Source: CAZMHL01 sp045605445
GTDB lineage: Bacteria > Bacillota > Clostridia > RGIG6154
Assembly: GCA_045605445.1 (NCBI GenBank)
Contig: JAZUPZ010000031.1
Location: 1 to 34,112 of the forward strand
Direction of reading: 5' to 3'
Length of the DNA stretch: 34,112 nt
In this document: positions 16,147-23,123 of the stretch, piece after piece
Layout: every line of letters starts with the position of its first letter
How positions within the stretch are numbered: the first letter of the stretch is position 1
The notes under the pieces: model-generated
The model's input: the letters and a program-made list of their open reading frames with translations, nothing else
Told to the model about the DNA's origin: nothing
Databases searched by the model: none
Translations under genes and position numbers: made by a program

Positions 16147-16470
16147 CCAAAGTGTTATAAGTGTAGTGATAGCGGAAACGACTATCGGGGTAAGAATCGA
16201 ACGAAAAAAGAAAGATTTTATTTCTTCCCATTTAAATTCAAAATAGTGCAACCCTTTGTGAGTAAGTATTACACAAACGTGGTCACTTTCGTTATAAGCC
16301 AGGCGTGGACTTTCTATACAGTTTTTGTTGTAAAGAAACATACAAAGTTGGTTTAGTTCGGAGTATGTCAAATTTATTTCAGAAGGCATAATAGTAATTT
16401 CTTTTTCCATATTGCCGTCATATTTCGAAATGGCTGATTTAAGAAAGTTTTCAGATTTTTTATCAATCAT
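16135..16470 (-). CDS. Winged-helix-like protein with C-terminal membrane anchor, copy B
   Basis: About 111 aa, paralogous to 15268-15573. It starts MIDKKSENFLKSA (copy A MLDKASEKILKFA) and ends its soluble part with VILTHKGLHYFEFKWEE. One helix follows (FFRSILTPIVVSAITTLITL). The ATG at 16470 sits behind GAGGTG inside the duplicated dyad. The promoter region is almost identical to copy A while the proteins have diverged widely, so the control DNA is conserved more than the coding DNA. It may be a membrane-tethered regulator or an exclusion protein; this is not shown. Confidence 0.7.
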   Translation of the reverse strand: MIDKKSENFLKSAISKYDGNMEKEITIMPSEINLTYSELNQLCMFLYNKNCIESPRLAYNESDHVCVILTHKGLHYFEFKWEEIKSFFFRSILTPIVVSAITTLITLWLSA

Positions 16471-16517
16471 TATAATCACCTCAAAGTGATTATATCATAT
16501 CAAATAAAATTTAACAA
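16471..16517 (-). promoter_or_regulatory. Promoter and operator-like dyad, copy B
   Basis: TTGTTA (16517-16512), 17-bp spacer, TATAAT (16494-16489), with the same TATAATCAC dyad (16471-16494) as copy A. Confidence 0.7.
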
Positions 16518-16532
16518 GAAAGGAGAAAGAAA

Positions 16533-16748
16533 ATGAAAAAAATATGGAAAATTAAGTTATTGCAGGCGGATTTGAAAGTTGCTGACCTTGCAAAAAAGAT
16601 GGACAAAAGCCCCGGGTACATATCCAAAGTGATTAACAGAAGAGTTTCACCCAGGTTATGTGAGGTTTTTGAAATATTCAGGATCCTTGACATACCGCCT
16701 GAAGATTTACAGGAATACTTCGGTGACGGTTCAGTTCTGGATTGGTAA
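16533..16748 (+). CDS. Small HTH DNA-binding protein
   Basis: Seventy-one aa with an Xre-like HTH: KVADLAKKMDKSPGYISKVI followed by NRRVSP and IFRILDIPPEDLQEYF. AAAGGAG precedes the ATG. It is divergent from the copy B anchored gene, as the Cro-like gene is from copy A. That arrangement makes the regulator part of the repeated unit, but the two HTH proteins are not close in sequence. Likely an early phage regulator or excisionase-like protein. Confidence 0.75.
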   Translation: MKKIWKIKLLQADLKVADLAKKMDKSPGYISKVINRRVSPRLCEVFEIFRILDIPPEDLQEYFGDGSVLDW

Positions 16749-16767
16749 TTAAGAAAGGAGGTTTATT

Positions 16768-16950
16768 ATGAACAATTTTGAAAAATGGAAGAAAATGAGC
16801 ATTGAAGAGGTTGCGGAAAAGATGGCTAAATTTATTGAGGATCCTTGTGACTATTGTCCTTTTGAATTAAAGCATTGTGAATTCTGCAACAGCAAGTACA
16901 CAAACAAAGAGATATTTATAAAGTATCTTAAAAAAGAAGTTAAAGAATAG
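16768..16950 (+). CDS. Small Cys-rich phage protein (60 aa)
   Basis: Sixty aa. It begins with an MSIEEVAEKMAKFIEDP segment and has five Cys in CDYC..., HCEFC-type pairs, which suggests metal binding. The 82-aa protein at 17678 has the same plan (MSVDEMAEMIDKF then Cys pairs). Such proteins are common among early genes of Clostridia phages, function unknown. AAGGAGG precedes the ATG. Confidence 0.7.
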   Translation: MNNFEKWKKMSIEEVAEKMAKFIEDPCDYCPFELKHCEFCNSKYTNKEIFIKYLKKEVKE

Positions 16951-16962
16951 GAGGAAAACAAA

Positions 16963-17214
16963 TTGAGCGAATTATTTATATTTACAGCTGCGGTTGTTTT
17001 GTTCCTGGGAGCGGCCGTAGTGTTTGAAAAAGTTCCGGGAGCGGACAAGCTTATTGATGCAGGTGTTAAAAAACTGGAAAGAAAAAAGCCCTGTGCTGCA
17101 ACACAGAGCCCCACAGTGTCTTACAAAGACACATCTTCAAATCATTTATATTATACCGAAAAAATTAAAGAATGTCAAATTTTTAATTGTTCTGATGAAG
17201 GAGCGGCAATGTAA
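16963..17214 (+). CDS. Small membrane-anchored hypothetical protein (83 aa, TTG start)
   Basis: TTG start behind AGGAGG. Residues 4-22 are hydrophobic (LFIFTAAVVLFLGAAVVF), then a basic patch LERKKPC and a polar tail with three Cys. It reads as an N-terminally anchored protein with an intracellular tail. Not recognised. Its stop directly abuts the TTG start of the next gene. Confidence 0.6.
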   Translation: MSELFIFTAAVVLFLGAAVVFEKVPGADKLIDAGVKKLERKKPCAATQSPTVSYKDTSSNHLYYTEKIKECQIFNCSDEGAAM

Positions 17215-17706
17215 TTGGATAACAAAACTTTATGCTGGACCTGCAAAAATGCCGTTGGCGATTGTTCCTGGTCAAGGAGATTTGAACCGGTGGAAGGATG
17301 GACTGCAGAGCCTACAAAAATTAAACTTGATGTTAACAGTGGTGCGAAAACAGATTCTTTTTGTGTTATCAAATGTCCGGAGTATGTTCCGGATGAACGA
17401 GAGGTAAAGCCAAATCCGGTAAAAGAAAAGGGTACTGTTGATGTTAAGATCGTTAAAGGTTTAAAAAGCAAAATCGGGAGAGCTCTCAAGAAAGGTTCTG
17501 ATTATACAGAGATTGCAAGGTTTAGCGGTGTGTGCAGAGATTGTGTTAGTAAAATTCACAAAGGGGCACAAACAACTACACGTTTAAGTACCTGCAAGCA
17601 AATATCTGAAGGACTGGACTTTGTTCTTTCGCTTGACAGGAAGAAAAAGAAGAAAACTAAAAAGGAGTTAAAGAAAAATGTCAATACCAATAGACGAAAA
17701 TCTTAA
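17215..17706 (+). CDS. Cys-rich phage protein with HTH-like region (163 aa)
   Basis: TTG start right after the previous stop, with GGAGCGG upstream. The N-terminal part has CWTCKNAVGDCSWSRRFEP and later FCVIKCPEYVPD, a Cys-rich segment common in Clostridia phage proteins. The middle (DYTEIARFSGVCRDCVSKIH) looks like a helix-turn-helix. The C-terminus is very Lys-rich. A DNA-binding early protein is plausible. The ribosome binding site and start of the next gene lie in another frame inside its last codons. Confidence 0.62.
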   Translation: MDNKTLCWTCKNAVGDCSWSRRFEPVEGWTAEPTKIKLDVNSGAKTDSFCVIKCPEYVPDEREVKPNPVKEKGTVDVKIVKGLKSKIGRALKKGSDYTEIARFSGVCRDCVSKIHKGAQTTTRLSTCKQISEGLDFVLSLDRKKKKKTKKELKKNVNTNRRKS

Positions 17707-17926
17707 AGAGATACAGGATATATTAAGCAATAAAAAGCAGACGAATTTTGAAAAAATAAAGGCTATGAGTGTTGATGAAATGGCAGAAATGATTGACAAG
17801 TTTGATTGTTCAGGTGGACTTTTAGATAAAATCTGCACATTTGTAAATCCTGAACAGGATTGCAACATTGAAAACTGCAACTGTATTAATTGCATAAAGC
17901 AGTGGCTTAATACGGCGAGCTGCTAA
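17678..17926 (+). CDS. Small Cys-rich phage protein (82 aa)
   Basis: Starts at an ATG within the end of the previous gene, with AAGGAG upstream. It contains MSVDEMAEMIDKFDCSGG and a C-terminal run of Cys pairs (CNIENCNCINCIKQWL). It shares the plan of 16768-16950, so the two are probably old duplicates. It lies directly before the DGR target genes. Function unknown. Confidence 0.68.
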   Translation: MSIPIDENLKEIQDILSNKKQTNFEKIKAMSVDEMAEMIDKFDCSGGLLDKICTFVNPEQDCNIENCNCINCIKQWLNTASC

Positions 17927-17951
17927 AAATAAAAGGAAAGAGGAATAAGTA

Positions 17952-18470
17952 ATGAAAGAAATGGAAATCAAAATTGAGAATGGTGTTTTTAAAATAGAAG
18001 ACACCGAATTTATTGTTCTGAAGAACGAGGATGGAAGGGTTATTGCGCTTACCAAAAAATTTATTGCAGACTGTACTCGTTTTGGAGAAAATAATGATTA
18101 TCGAGTATCAAAAGTTAAAGAAATATGCGATAAATTTTCAAAAAGAATAAAAAGTATTGTAGGCGAAGATAAATTACATGAGTTTTCACTCGATTTAGTG
18201 TCAAGAGACGGGCTCGATACTTATGGGAAAATAAAATGTTATTCGGCTCCTTTAACAAGCGAAATGTACAGGAAGTATGTAAGAATTATTGATCAATTTA
18301 AAGTATCTAATTGGTGGTGGCTTTCAACTCCGGATACAACACCAGAGCATAATAATAATTGGTGGGTTGAATGCGTTTCGCCTTCCGGCAACATTAACGA
18401 CGACGTTTACGACAACGATTTCGGCGTTCGCCCGTTTTGTATTTTTGATTCTTCTATCTTTGTATCTTAA
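17952..18470 (+). CDS. DGR target (variable) protein 1
   Basis: A 172-aa protein whose C-terminal half has the WWWLSTP...CVSPSG...YGVRPF-type pattern of DUF6273/formylglycine-enzyme-like (C-type-lectin-fold) variable proteins: SNWWWLSTPDTTPEH, WVECVSPSGNI and FGVRPFCIF. The eleven residues between SPSG and GVRPF are the variable ones and match the variable repeat at 18370-18442. The next gene is a paralogue with the same end. No signal peptide is present. Such proteins normally offer a diversified binding surface; the ligand is unknown. Confidence 0.82.
   Translation: MKEMEIKIENGVFKIEDTEFIVLKNEDGRVIALTKKFIADCTRFGENNDYRVSKVKEICDKFSKRIKSIVGEDKLHEFSLDLVSRDGLDTYGKIKCYSAPLTSEMYRKYVRIIDQFKVSNWWWLSTPDTTPEHNNNWWVECVSPSGNINDDVYDNDFGVRPFCIFDSSIFVS
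18370..18442 (+). repeat. DGR variable repeat VR1
   Basis: Conserved 20-nt flanks (18370-18389 and 18423-18442) enclose a 33-nt core, 18390-18422. Against VR2 the flanks are identical. The core differs at positions 2, 7, 10, 13, 17, 23, 28 and 32, all first or second codon positions; the third bases are the same and all C or T. Confidence 0.85.
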
Positions 18471-18498
18471 GCAATAATTAACGAAGGAGGAAACATAA

Positions 18499-19107
18499 AT
18501 GGAAAATTACATCTCACTCAATGGAGTTAAAACAGTACTTTCAGAAGAACAAGTAAGGAGTATTGCAGAATCCCTTAAGATTGAATCGTCGAAAAAATTA
18601 AGGGAATGTCAGCCCGGAGAAAATTTTAAGATTGGTGTATACGAATTTATCGTATTAGAACACATAGGAGATACAACAGCAGTTATATTGAAAGATTTAT
18701 GGAAATCGTCAGAAACGTTTGGTTCAAACAACAATTACAACGGTTCAAATGTTGACAAGATTTGTAATGAGTTCGGAGAAAAAATAGGCGAAATTATAGG
18801 AGAAGATAATCTTGTGGAGCACACGATTGATTTAACATCTGATGATGGTTTAAAGGATTATGGGATTGCTCGAAGAAAAGCTTCTCTCATTACTGCTAAT
18901 CAATACAGAAAATGGGTACATATTTTTGATAAGCACAAAATAGATAAATGGTGGTGGTTATCAACTGCATATAGCACGCCAACACATGATGATAATGTGT
19001 GGGTAAAATGCGTTTCGCCTTCCGGCATCATTGACTACTACGATTACGGCAACTATTACGGCGTTCGCCCGTTTTGTATCTTAAATTCTTATATCTCTAT
19101 ATCTTGA
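18499..19107 (+). CDS. DGR target (variable) protein 2
   Basis: A 202-aa paralogue of the preceding gene with a longer N-terminus. Shared blocks: FIVLEHIGDTTAVILKD (FIVLKNEDGRVIALTKK in the first), EIIGEDNL, HTIDLTSDDGLKDYG and KWWWLSTAYSTPTHDD, then CVSPSG and YGVRPFCIL. Variable residues lie between SPSG and GVRPF. GGAGG precedes the ATG; the gene ends 12 bp before the Avd-RT ORF. As in protein 1, no export signal is seen, and no phage tail gene is nearby to which it might attach. Confidence 0.85.
   Translation: MENYISLNGVKTVLSEEQVRSIAESLKIESSKKLRECQPGENFKIGVYEFIVLEHIGDTTAVILKDLWKSSETFGSNNNYNGSNVDKICNEFGEKIGEIIGEDNLVEHTIDLTSDDGLKDYGIARRKASLITANQYRKWVHIFDKHKIDKWWWLSTAYSTPTHDDNVWVKCVSPSGIIDYYDYGNYYGVRPFCILNSYISIS
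19007..19079 (+). repeat. DGR variable repeat VR2
   Basis: Same layout as VR1: flanks 19007-19026 and 19060-19079, core 19027-19059. The core is rich in TAC/GAC/AAC-type codons, as expected from AAY codons in a template mutated at adenines. No third copy (template) was found on either strand of this window. Confidence 0.85.
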
Positions 19108-19119
19108 AAGGATTAATAA

Positions 19120-19782
19120 ATGAAGAACGAAACGGATTTTAAAGTAATAATTAAAGCAAAAGAACTAATGTTCCATACGTTGCAGATTACTTCCAACAGC
19201 AAGAAATTCCCCAAAAAATACAGGCATTCTTTATGCGACAAAATTCAGATAAAAAGTATGGAAATATGCAATCTGTTTATAGACAGCACTGAAGGCAGAG
19301 GCATCCCTTTGGGAAATCAAATAAATCAAGGTTTTGCTTTGTTATATCTTGACGGTATGGATAAATTCATCAAGTATGAACTTGGCATAAAATACTACGG
19401 CAGATATATGGATGATTTTTATTTGATTCATCATAGCAAAGATTATTTGAGATATTGCTTATATTCAATAAATGAATTTGTGAATACTCTGGAACTTGAG
19501 TTAAATGGCAAAACACAAATATTTCCGGTGAAAAACGGAGTTAACTATTTGGGGTTTCATACATATTTGACAAAAGACGGCAAAGTGATAAGAAAGCTGA
19601 AAAACCAGAATAAAAGAAATGCACAAAAGAAATTTAAAAAGATGAGAAAACTTTTAGATGAAGGTAAGATAACTGAAGATAAATTTAATGCATCATACAA
19701 TGCATGGAAGAGCCATATTTTGCACGGAAATTGCTATAAACTTTCGAAGATGATGGACAATATCATTTACGGTCAAAAATAA
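19120..19782 (+). CDS. Avd-reverse transcriptase chimera of a DGR (probable deletion product)
   Basis: A 220-aa ORF made of two halves. Residues 1-56 (KAKELMFHTLQITSNSKKFP, then KKYRHSLCDKIQIKSMEI) match the first two helices of the accessory protein Avd. From about residue 58 it is the C-terminal half of a DGR reverse transcriptase: RGIPLGNQINQ (motif B), YYGRYMDDFYLIHH (catalytic YMDD), KTQIFPVKNGVNYLGFHTYL, then the thumb to the end. RT motifs with the first catalytic Asp, the rest of Avd and the usual avd-template-RT spacer are absent. The join is in frame. It should be unable to polymerise; being transcribed or complemented by another RT cannot be excluded. Confidence 0.85.
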   Translation: MKNETDFKVIIKAKELMFHTLQITSNSKKFPKKYRHSLCDKIQIKSMEICNLFIDSTEGRGIPLGNQINQGFALLYLDGMDKFIKYELGIKYYGRYMDDFYLIHHSKDYLRYCLYSINEFVNTLELELNGKTQIFPVKNGVNYLGFHTYLTKDGKVIRKLKNQNKRNAQKKFKKMRKLLDEGKITEDKFNASYNAWKSHILHGNCYKLSKMMDNIIYGQK

Positions 19783-19796
19783 AAAAGGAGCCAACT

Positions 19797-20114
19797 ATGA
19801 AATCAAAAGAATTTGAAAAATGTGTTGAAACACGTTACAGGAAGTGCATTGAAACACTTCTGAAGAAATCTGAAGAATATGCAGACGAATTTGACAGGTT
19901 ACATAATTTTAAAGTCGCAGCTGAACTTCAAAACTGCACACCCGAAAAAGCTCTTGCCGGGATGATGTGTAAACACACCGTTTCCATATTCGACCTTATT
20001 AACGACCTGGAAGAAGGAAAATCAATTCCCCTTCCTCTCTGGGAAGAAAAAATCGGCGACAGTATCAATTACCTTTTCCTGCTTACAGCTCTGGTTGAGG
20101 AAAGGGAATGCTGA
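19797..20114 (+). CDS. Phage protein, DUF1599/Nmad1-like
   Basis: A 105-aa helical protein. Features are YADEFDRLHNFKVAAEL, then GMMCKHTVSIFDLI and a C-terminal WEEKIGDSINYLFLLTAL. This pattern is like small phage proteins of the DUF1599/nucleotide-modification-associated type, but I cannot confirm the family. AAGGAG precedes the ATG. It overlaps the next gene by 7 nt, so they are co-translated. Confidence 0.6.
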   Translation: MKSKEFEKCVETRYRKCIETLLKKSEEYADEFDRLHNFKVAAELQNCTPEKALAGMMCKHTVSIFDLINDLEEGKSIPLPLWEEKIGDSINYLFLLTALVEEREC

Positions 20115-20746
20115 AGGGCAGGATTGTATCATACAACGGGGAGCGGCTTATGATTGAAGCAAAATACGGTGATGTTCAGACTCTGGTTAAAAAGGGATTT
20201 ACAGACTGCAGTGTTATATTAAATGACGGTCGGAGTATTTCAGCCGACCAAAGGAAAAAGATATATGCAACCTTAAATGATATTTCTGCATGGACAGGCT
20301 ATATGCCCGAACAAATGAAACAGATAATGAAATACCTGTTTATAGCGAATACGGGAGCGGAATATTTTTCCTTTTCCGATGTAGATATGACAACGGCAAA
20401 GGACTTTCTTGAATTTCTTATAGAGTTTTGTTTGTTTCACGGCGTTCCCACAAAGGACAGTCTGCTTGACAGATGCCCGGAAATTGAAAGATACATATAT
20501 ATGTGTTTAAAACACAGAAAGTGCTGCATAACCGGGAGAAAGGCAGAGCTTCACCATGTGGATGCAGTGGGAATGGGCAGGGACAGAAATGAGATTACCC
20601 ATCTTGGAATGAGAGCTCTTCCCTTAACAAGAAAGCTTCATAGTGAAGCACATACAATAGGACAACAAGCCTTTGATGAAAAGTATCACGTCAAGGGTTT
20701 TGCAGTAACAGAAGAATTGTGTCGTATATGGCATATTAAGTGTTAG
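20108..20746 (+). CDS. Putative HNH nuclease of phage early region
   Basis: Two hundred and twelve aa. The C-terminal part carries CCITGRKAELHHVDAVGMG, then LPLTRKLHSEAHTIG, a His/Cys-type HNH nuclease core as in phage HNHc proteins next to replication genes. The N-terminal 60 residues are beta-rich and the middle is helical (WTGYMPEQMKQIMKYLFI). It probably acts in phage DNA replication or recombination; direct evidence is limited to the motif. Confidence 0.78.
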   Translation: MLKGRIVSYNGERLMIEAKYGDVQTLVKKGFTDCSVILNDGRSISADQRKKIYATLNDISAWTGYMPEQMKQIMKYLFIANTGAEYFSFSDVDMTTAKDFLEFLIEFCLFHGVPTKDSLLDRCPEIERYIYMCLKHRKCCITGRKAELHHVDAVGMGRDRNEITHLGMRALPLTRKLHSEAHTIGQQAFDEKYHVKGFAVTEELCRIWHIKC

Positions 20747-20760
20747 AAAGGAACTGAAAA

Positions 20761-21636
20761 ATGTCAAGAGGTCAGAACAACGGACTTCTTTACTTTTCGG
20801 TGGATACAGACTTTTTTGGAGATAAATCCATTAAGGTGTTAAAGGCTCGATACGGAGCGGACGGTGTTGTTGTTTATTTATACATACTTTGTCTTATTTA
20901 CAAAGACGGGTATTACACAACCGTTGATGAAGATTTCTGCTATGTGATTGCAGAAGACCTTAATATGGATTTTAATAAAATAGGGCAGATTATAAACTTC
21001 TTATGTGACCGGTCACTGCTTGACGGCAAACTTTTCACATCGGACAAGGTTTTAACTTCCCACGGAATACAGCTTCGATATCAGTTGAGTATGAAATCAA
21101 GAAGACTCAGCAGGGATATATTTGTGGAGCGGAAATATTGGGTTTTGAAGAAGGAAGAAACAGAACCTTTTATTAAGTATATTCAAAAATCGGGAATCTC
21201 GACGGGAAATGAAGAAAAACCGTCGAGAAAAGAGGATAAATCGTCGAGAAATCCACCTAAAAGAAAAGAAATAAATAAATCAAATGAAATAAATATTATA
21301 GTCGCATATCTTAATGAAAAAGCAGGAACTGGCTATAAGCCTTCAACTGAAAACACTATTAAGCACATAACAGCAAGAATACAGGAAGGGTATACGATTG
21401 ATGATTTTAAAACAGTAATAGATAAAAAATGTACTGAATGGCTCGGAACTGAATTTGAAAAGTTTTTAAGACCGGCTACTTTGTTTGGCACAAAATTTGA
21501 GAGCTATCTGAACGGGAAGACCTCAACTCAAAAGAAAACAAGTAAGAATAGGTTCGCAAATTTTACTGAGCGAAATAACGACTATGGAGATATAGAAAAA
21601 CGAATGATAAAGGAGATGGAAAAGCTTGGAGGTTAA
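20761..21636 (+). CDS. Phage replication protein (Lin1244-type N-terminus, Phg_2220_C-type C-terminus)
   Basis: A 291-aa protein. The N-terminal 95 residues (YFSVDTDFFGDKSIKVLKAR) form the winged-helix domain found at the start of many phage DnaD-like initiators. A polar, Ser/Lys-rich linker follows (about 140-185). The C-terminal domain is NIIVAYLNEKAGTGYKPSTE, then RPATLFGTKFESYLNG, the conserved phage C-terminal domain. The pair usually means origin recognition or helicase loading. SSB lies two genes on. GAAAGG precedes the ATG. Confidence 0.85.
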   Translation: MSRGQNNGLLYFSVDTDFFGDKSIKVLKARYGADGVVVYLYILCLIYKDGYYTTVDEDFCYVIAEDLNMDFNKIGQIINFLCDRSLLDGKLFTSDKVLTSHGIQLRYQLSMKSRRLSRDIFVERKYWVLKKEETEPFIKYIQKSGISTGNEEKPSRKEDKSSRNPPKRKEINKSNEINIIVAYLNEKAGTGYKPSTENTIKHITARIQEGYTIDDFKTVIDKKCTEWLGTEFEKFLRPATLFGTKFESYLNGKTSTQKKTSKNRFANFTERNNDYGDIEKRMIKEMEKLGG

Positions 21637-21826
21637 GGATATAAACAAAAACCTTGGCAAGAGTGTAAGGTATAAAAATAAGCCGTATATTATGAATGCT
21701 GCTATTAAGAGAAAGAAAAAAGGCAAAATTATATATTCGGCTGAATTAAATTACAGCAGTGAAAAGATTGCCGGCGGAATAATTGTTGTTCCTTTGGCAA
21801 GAGTTGAAGAGATAGAGGCGGTGTAA
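21626..21826 (+). CDS. Small phage protein (66 aa, TTG start)
   Basis: TTG start within the end of the replication gene, with AAAGGAG upstream. The protein is beta-rich and basic in the middle (AAIKRKKKGKIIYSAEL). The pattern is of a small SH3-like phage protein. Not recognised. It sits between the replication protein and ssb, 3 bp before ssb. Confidence 0.6.
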   Translation: MEVKDINKNLGKSVRYKNKPYIMNAAIKRKKKGKIIYSAELNYSSEKIAGGIIVVPLARVEEIEAV

Positions 21827-21829
21827 AAA

Positions 21830-22162
21830 ATGAGTTTAAACAGTGTTAATTTAATGGGGAGAATAACTAAAGACCCGGAGCTCAGGCAAACTTTGTCCGG
21901 GACAAGCGTTGTTTCGTTCGCTCTGGCGGTTGACAGAAATTATGTTAAAGACGGCAGAGACCGTGAAACAGATTTCGTTAATTGTGTAGCGTGGCGAAGT
22001 ACAGCGGAGTTTATTAAAAAGTATGTTGTTAAGGGGCAGCTTATCGCTGTGGAAGGAAAGCTTCAGACAAATAACTATGAAGATGCTGAAGGTAACAAGC
22101 GTTATCAGACAGAGGTTGTAGTTAATGAAATATACTTCTGTGGAAAAGGCGGTGACCGATAA
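21830..22162 (+). CDS. ssb: Single-stranded DNA-binding protein
   Basis: An OB-fold SSB of 110 aa: SVNLMGRITKDPELR at the start, DFVNCVAWRSTAEFIKKY in the middle and AVEGKLQTNNYED later. It ends right after the OB fold (IYFCGKGGDR), with no acidic C-terminal tail. It therefore lacks the tip that binds host partners and is probably a phage-specific form. The stop overlaps the start of the next gene by one base. Confidence 0.93.
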   Translation: MSLNSVNLMGRITKDPELRQTLSGTSVVSFALAVDRNYVKDGRDRETDFVNCVAWRSTAEFIKKYVVKGQLIAVEGKLQTNNYEDAEGNKRYQTEVVVNEIYFCGKGGDR

Positions 22163-22377
22163 TGGGAACAGTTAAATGTCTCGAGTGCGGAGCGGAGTTT
22201 TCGAAGAAAGGAAAAAAGTTATACTGTAGTTATAAATGCCAACAAAAATATTGGAAAGGGAAACGAAAGAAAACTATTAAGTCGGTAAGCTTTAAAAATG
22301 AAATAAGCAGAATAAATTCTCTTGCAATAAATGAAAATCTTACATACGGCAAATATGTAGCAAAATACGGAATATAA
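22162..22377 (+). CDS. Small zinc-ribbon phage protein (71 aa)
   Basis: The N-terminal half has CLECGAEFSKKGKKLYCSYK and a further Cys (KCQQKYW), a four-Cys zinc finger typical of phage HNH-associated or DNA-binding proteins. The C-terminus is basic, then helical. Starts at the last base of ssb. Function unknown. Confidence 0.7.
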   Translation: MGTVKCLECGAEFSKKGKKLYCSYKCQQKYWKGKRKKTIKSVSFKNEISRINSLAINENLTYGKYVAKYGI

Positions 22378-22395
22378 AAAACGGGAGCGGATATA

Positions 22396-22806
22396 ATGGC
22401 AATCAAAGAGTGGTTAAACAGAGGATATAAAATTGATATTATAATTAAGAGCATAGAAAGAGAAAAACAAAGGGCTTTGCAAAGAGCAACTTATCTGGGA
22501 GTTGGAACCGGGGAACGTTTCAAAGCTTCTTCGGTTAATGACTCTGAAGAAAGAATGATGATTTACGCGCAGTACGGAGAACGTCTTGATAATGAAATCA
22601 AAAAGCTTTGTGCGGTGAAACTTGAAATATTCAATCTTATATCTTCTCTTGAAAATAACACTCACAGACAACTTCTGATGTTGAGATATATCGAATATAT
22701 GTCCTGGGAAGAAATTTCAGAAGAGATGCATTATTCCGAAAAATGGGTGCGAACCAATTTACATAACGCAGCACTCAAAGAGGCAGAAAAAAGCAGAGGG
22801 GTTTAA
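22396..22806 (+). CDS. DUF1492-type phage regulator (sigma-region-4-like)
   Basis: A 136-aa protein. The N-terminal part is a helical coiled coil (YKIDIIIKSIEREKQRALQR). The C-terminal part has LRYIEYMSWEEISEEMHYSE and KWVRTNLHNAAL, a helix-turn-helix like sigma factor region 4. Proteins of this kind close the early region in many Firmicutes phages and switch on late genes. Here the late genes are missing. A hairpin (22792-22815) covers its stop but has no T-run. Confidence 0.82.
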   Translation: MAIKEWLNRGYKIDIIIKSIEREKQRALQRATYLGVGTGERFKASSVNDSEERMMIYAQYGERLDNEIKKLCAVKLEIFNLISSLENNTHRQLLMLRYIEYMSWEEISEEMHYSEKWVRTNLHNAALKEAEKSRGV

Positions 22807-22858
22807 TCCTCTGCTAAGCGTTGCTGTTATAGGATAATTACAGTGGAGTTCAATTTTG

Positions 22859-23035
22859 TTAATCCGAAATACCTAATTGTTTTTTTAAAAGTTTTATTCC
22901 TTCTACGACAGCGTTAACCCTTTGCGTGTTCAGTTTTTCCGCACAGAGTTGGATATCTCTGATTTCATTTTCTGACATCCTAAAGCCTATTTTTTGATTT
23001 CGTGGATTGTTTGTGGGACGTCCCATTTTCGACAT
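22859..23035 (-). CDS. Small ribbon-helix-helix protein (58 aa)
   Basis: Starts at ATG 23035 behind AAAGGAG (a longer frame lacks one). The sequence begins MSKMGRPTNNPRNQ, then IGFRMSENEIRDIQLCAEKL and RVNAVVEGI, a ribbon-helix-helix DNA-binding protein of the CopG/MobC-like sort. It is alone and opposite to the early operon, next to the toxin-antitoxin region. Likely a small autoregulator; target unknown. Confidence 0.72.
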   Translation of the reverse strand: MSKMGRPTNNPRNQKIGFRMSENEIRDIQLCAEKLNTQRVNAVVEGIKLLKKQLGISD

Positions 23036-23123
23036 ATACTCATCTCCTTTTGAATAGCACAATAATAAGCTTTACTAAACCTATGGAAATAAAAAATATA
23101 CCAAGTTTACCTAACATAAGCTA

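Noticed and set aside
19120..19782. Reverse transcriptase as a retron, group II intron or Abi-type RT
   Set aside because: The N-terminal Avd-like half, the IPLGNQ...YMDD spacing and two upstream genes with matching variable repeats point to a DGR; no intron maturase domain or retron msr/msd DNA is seen.
22792..22815. Terminator after the DUF1492 gene
   Set aside because: The 8-bp stem is perfect but contains the stop codon in its loop and has no T-run on either side.
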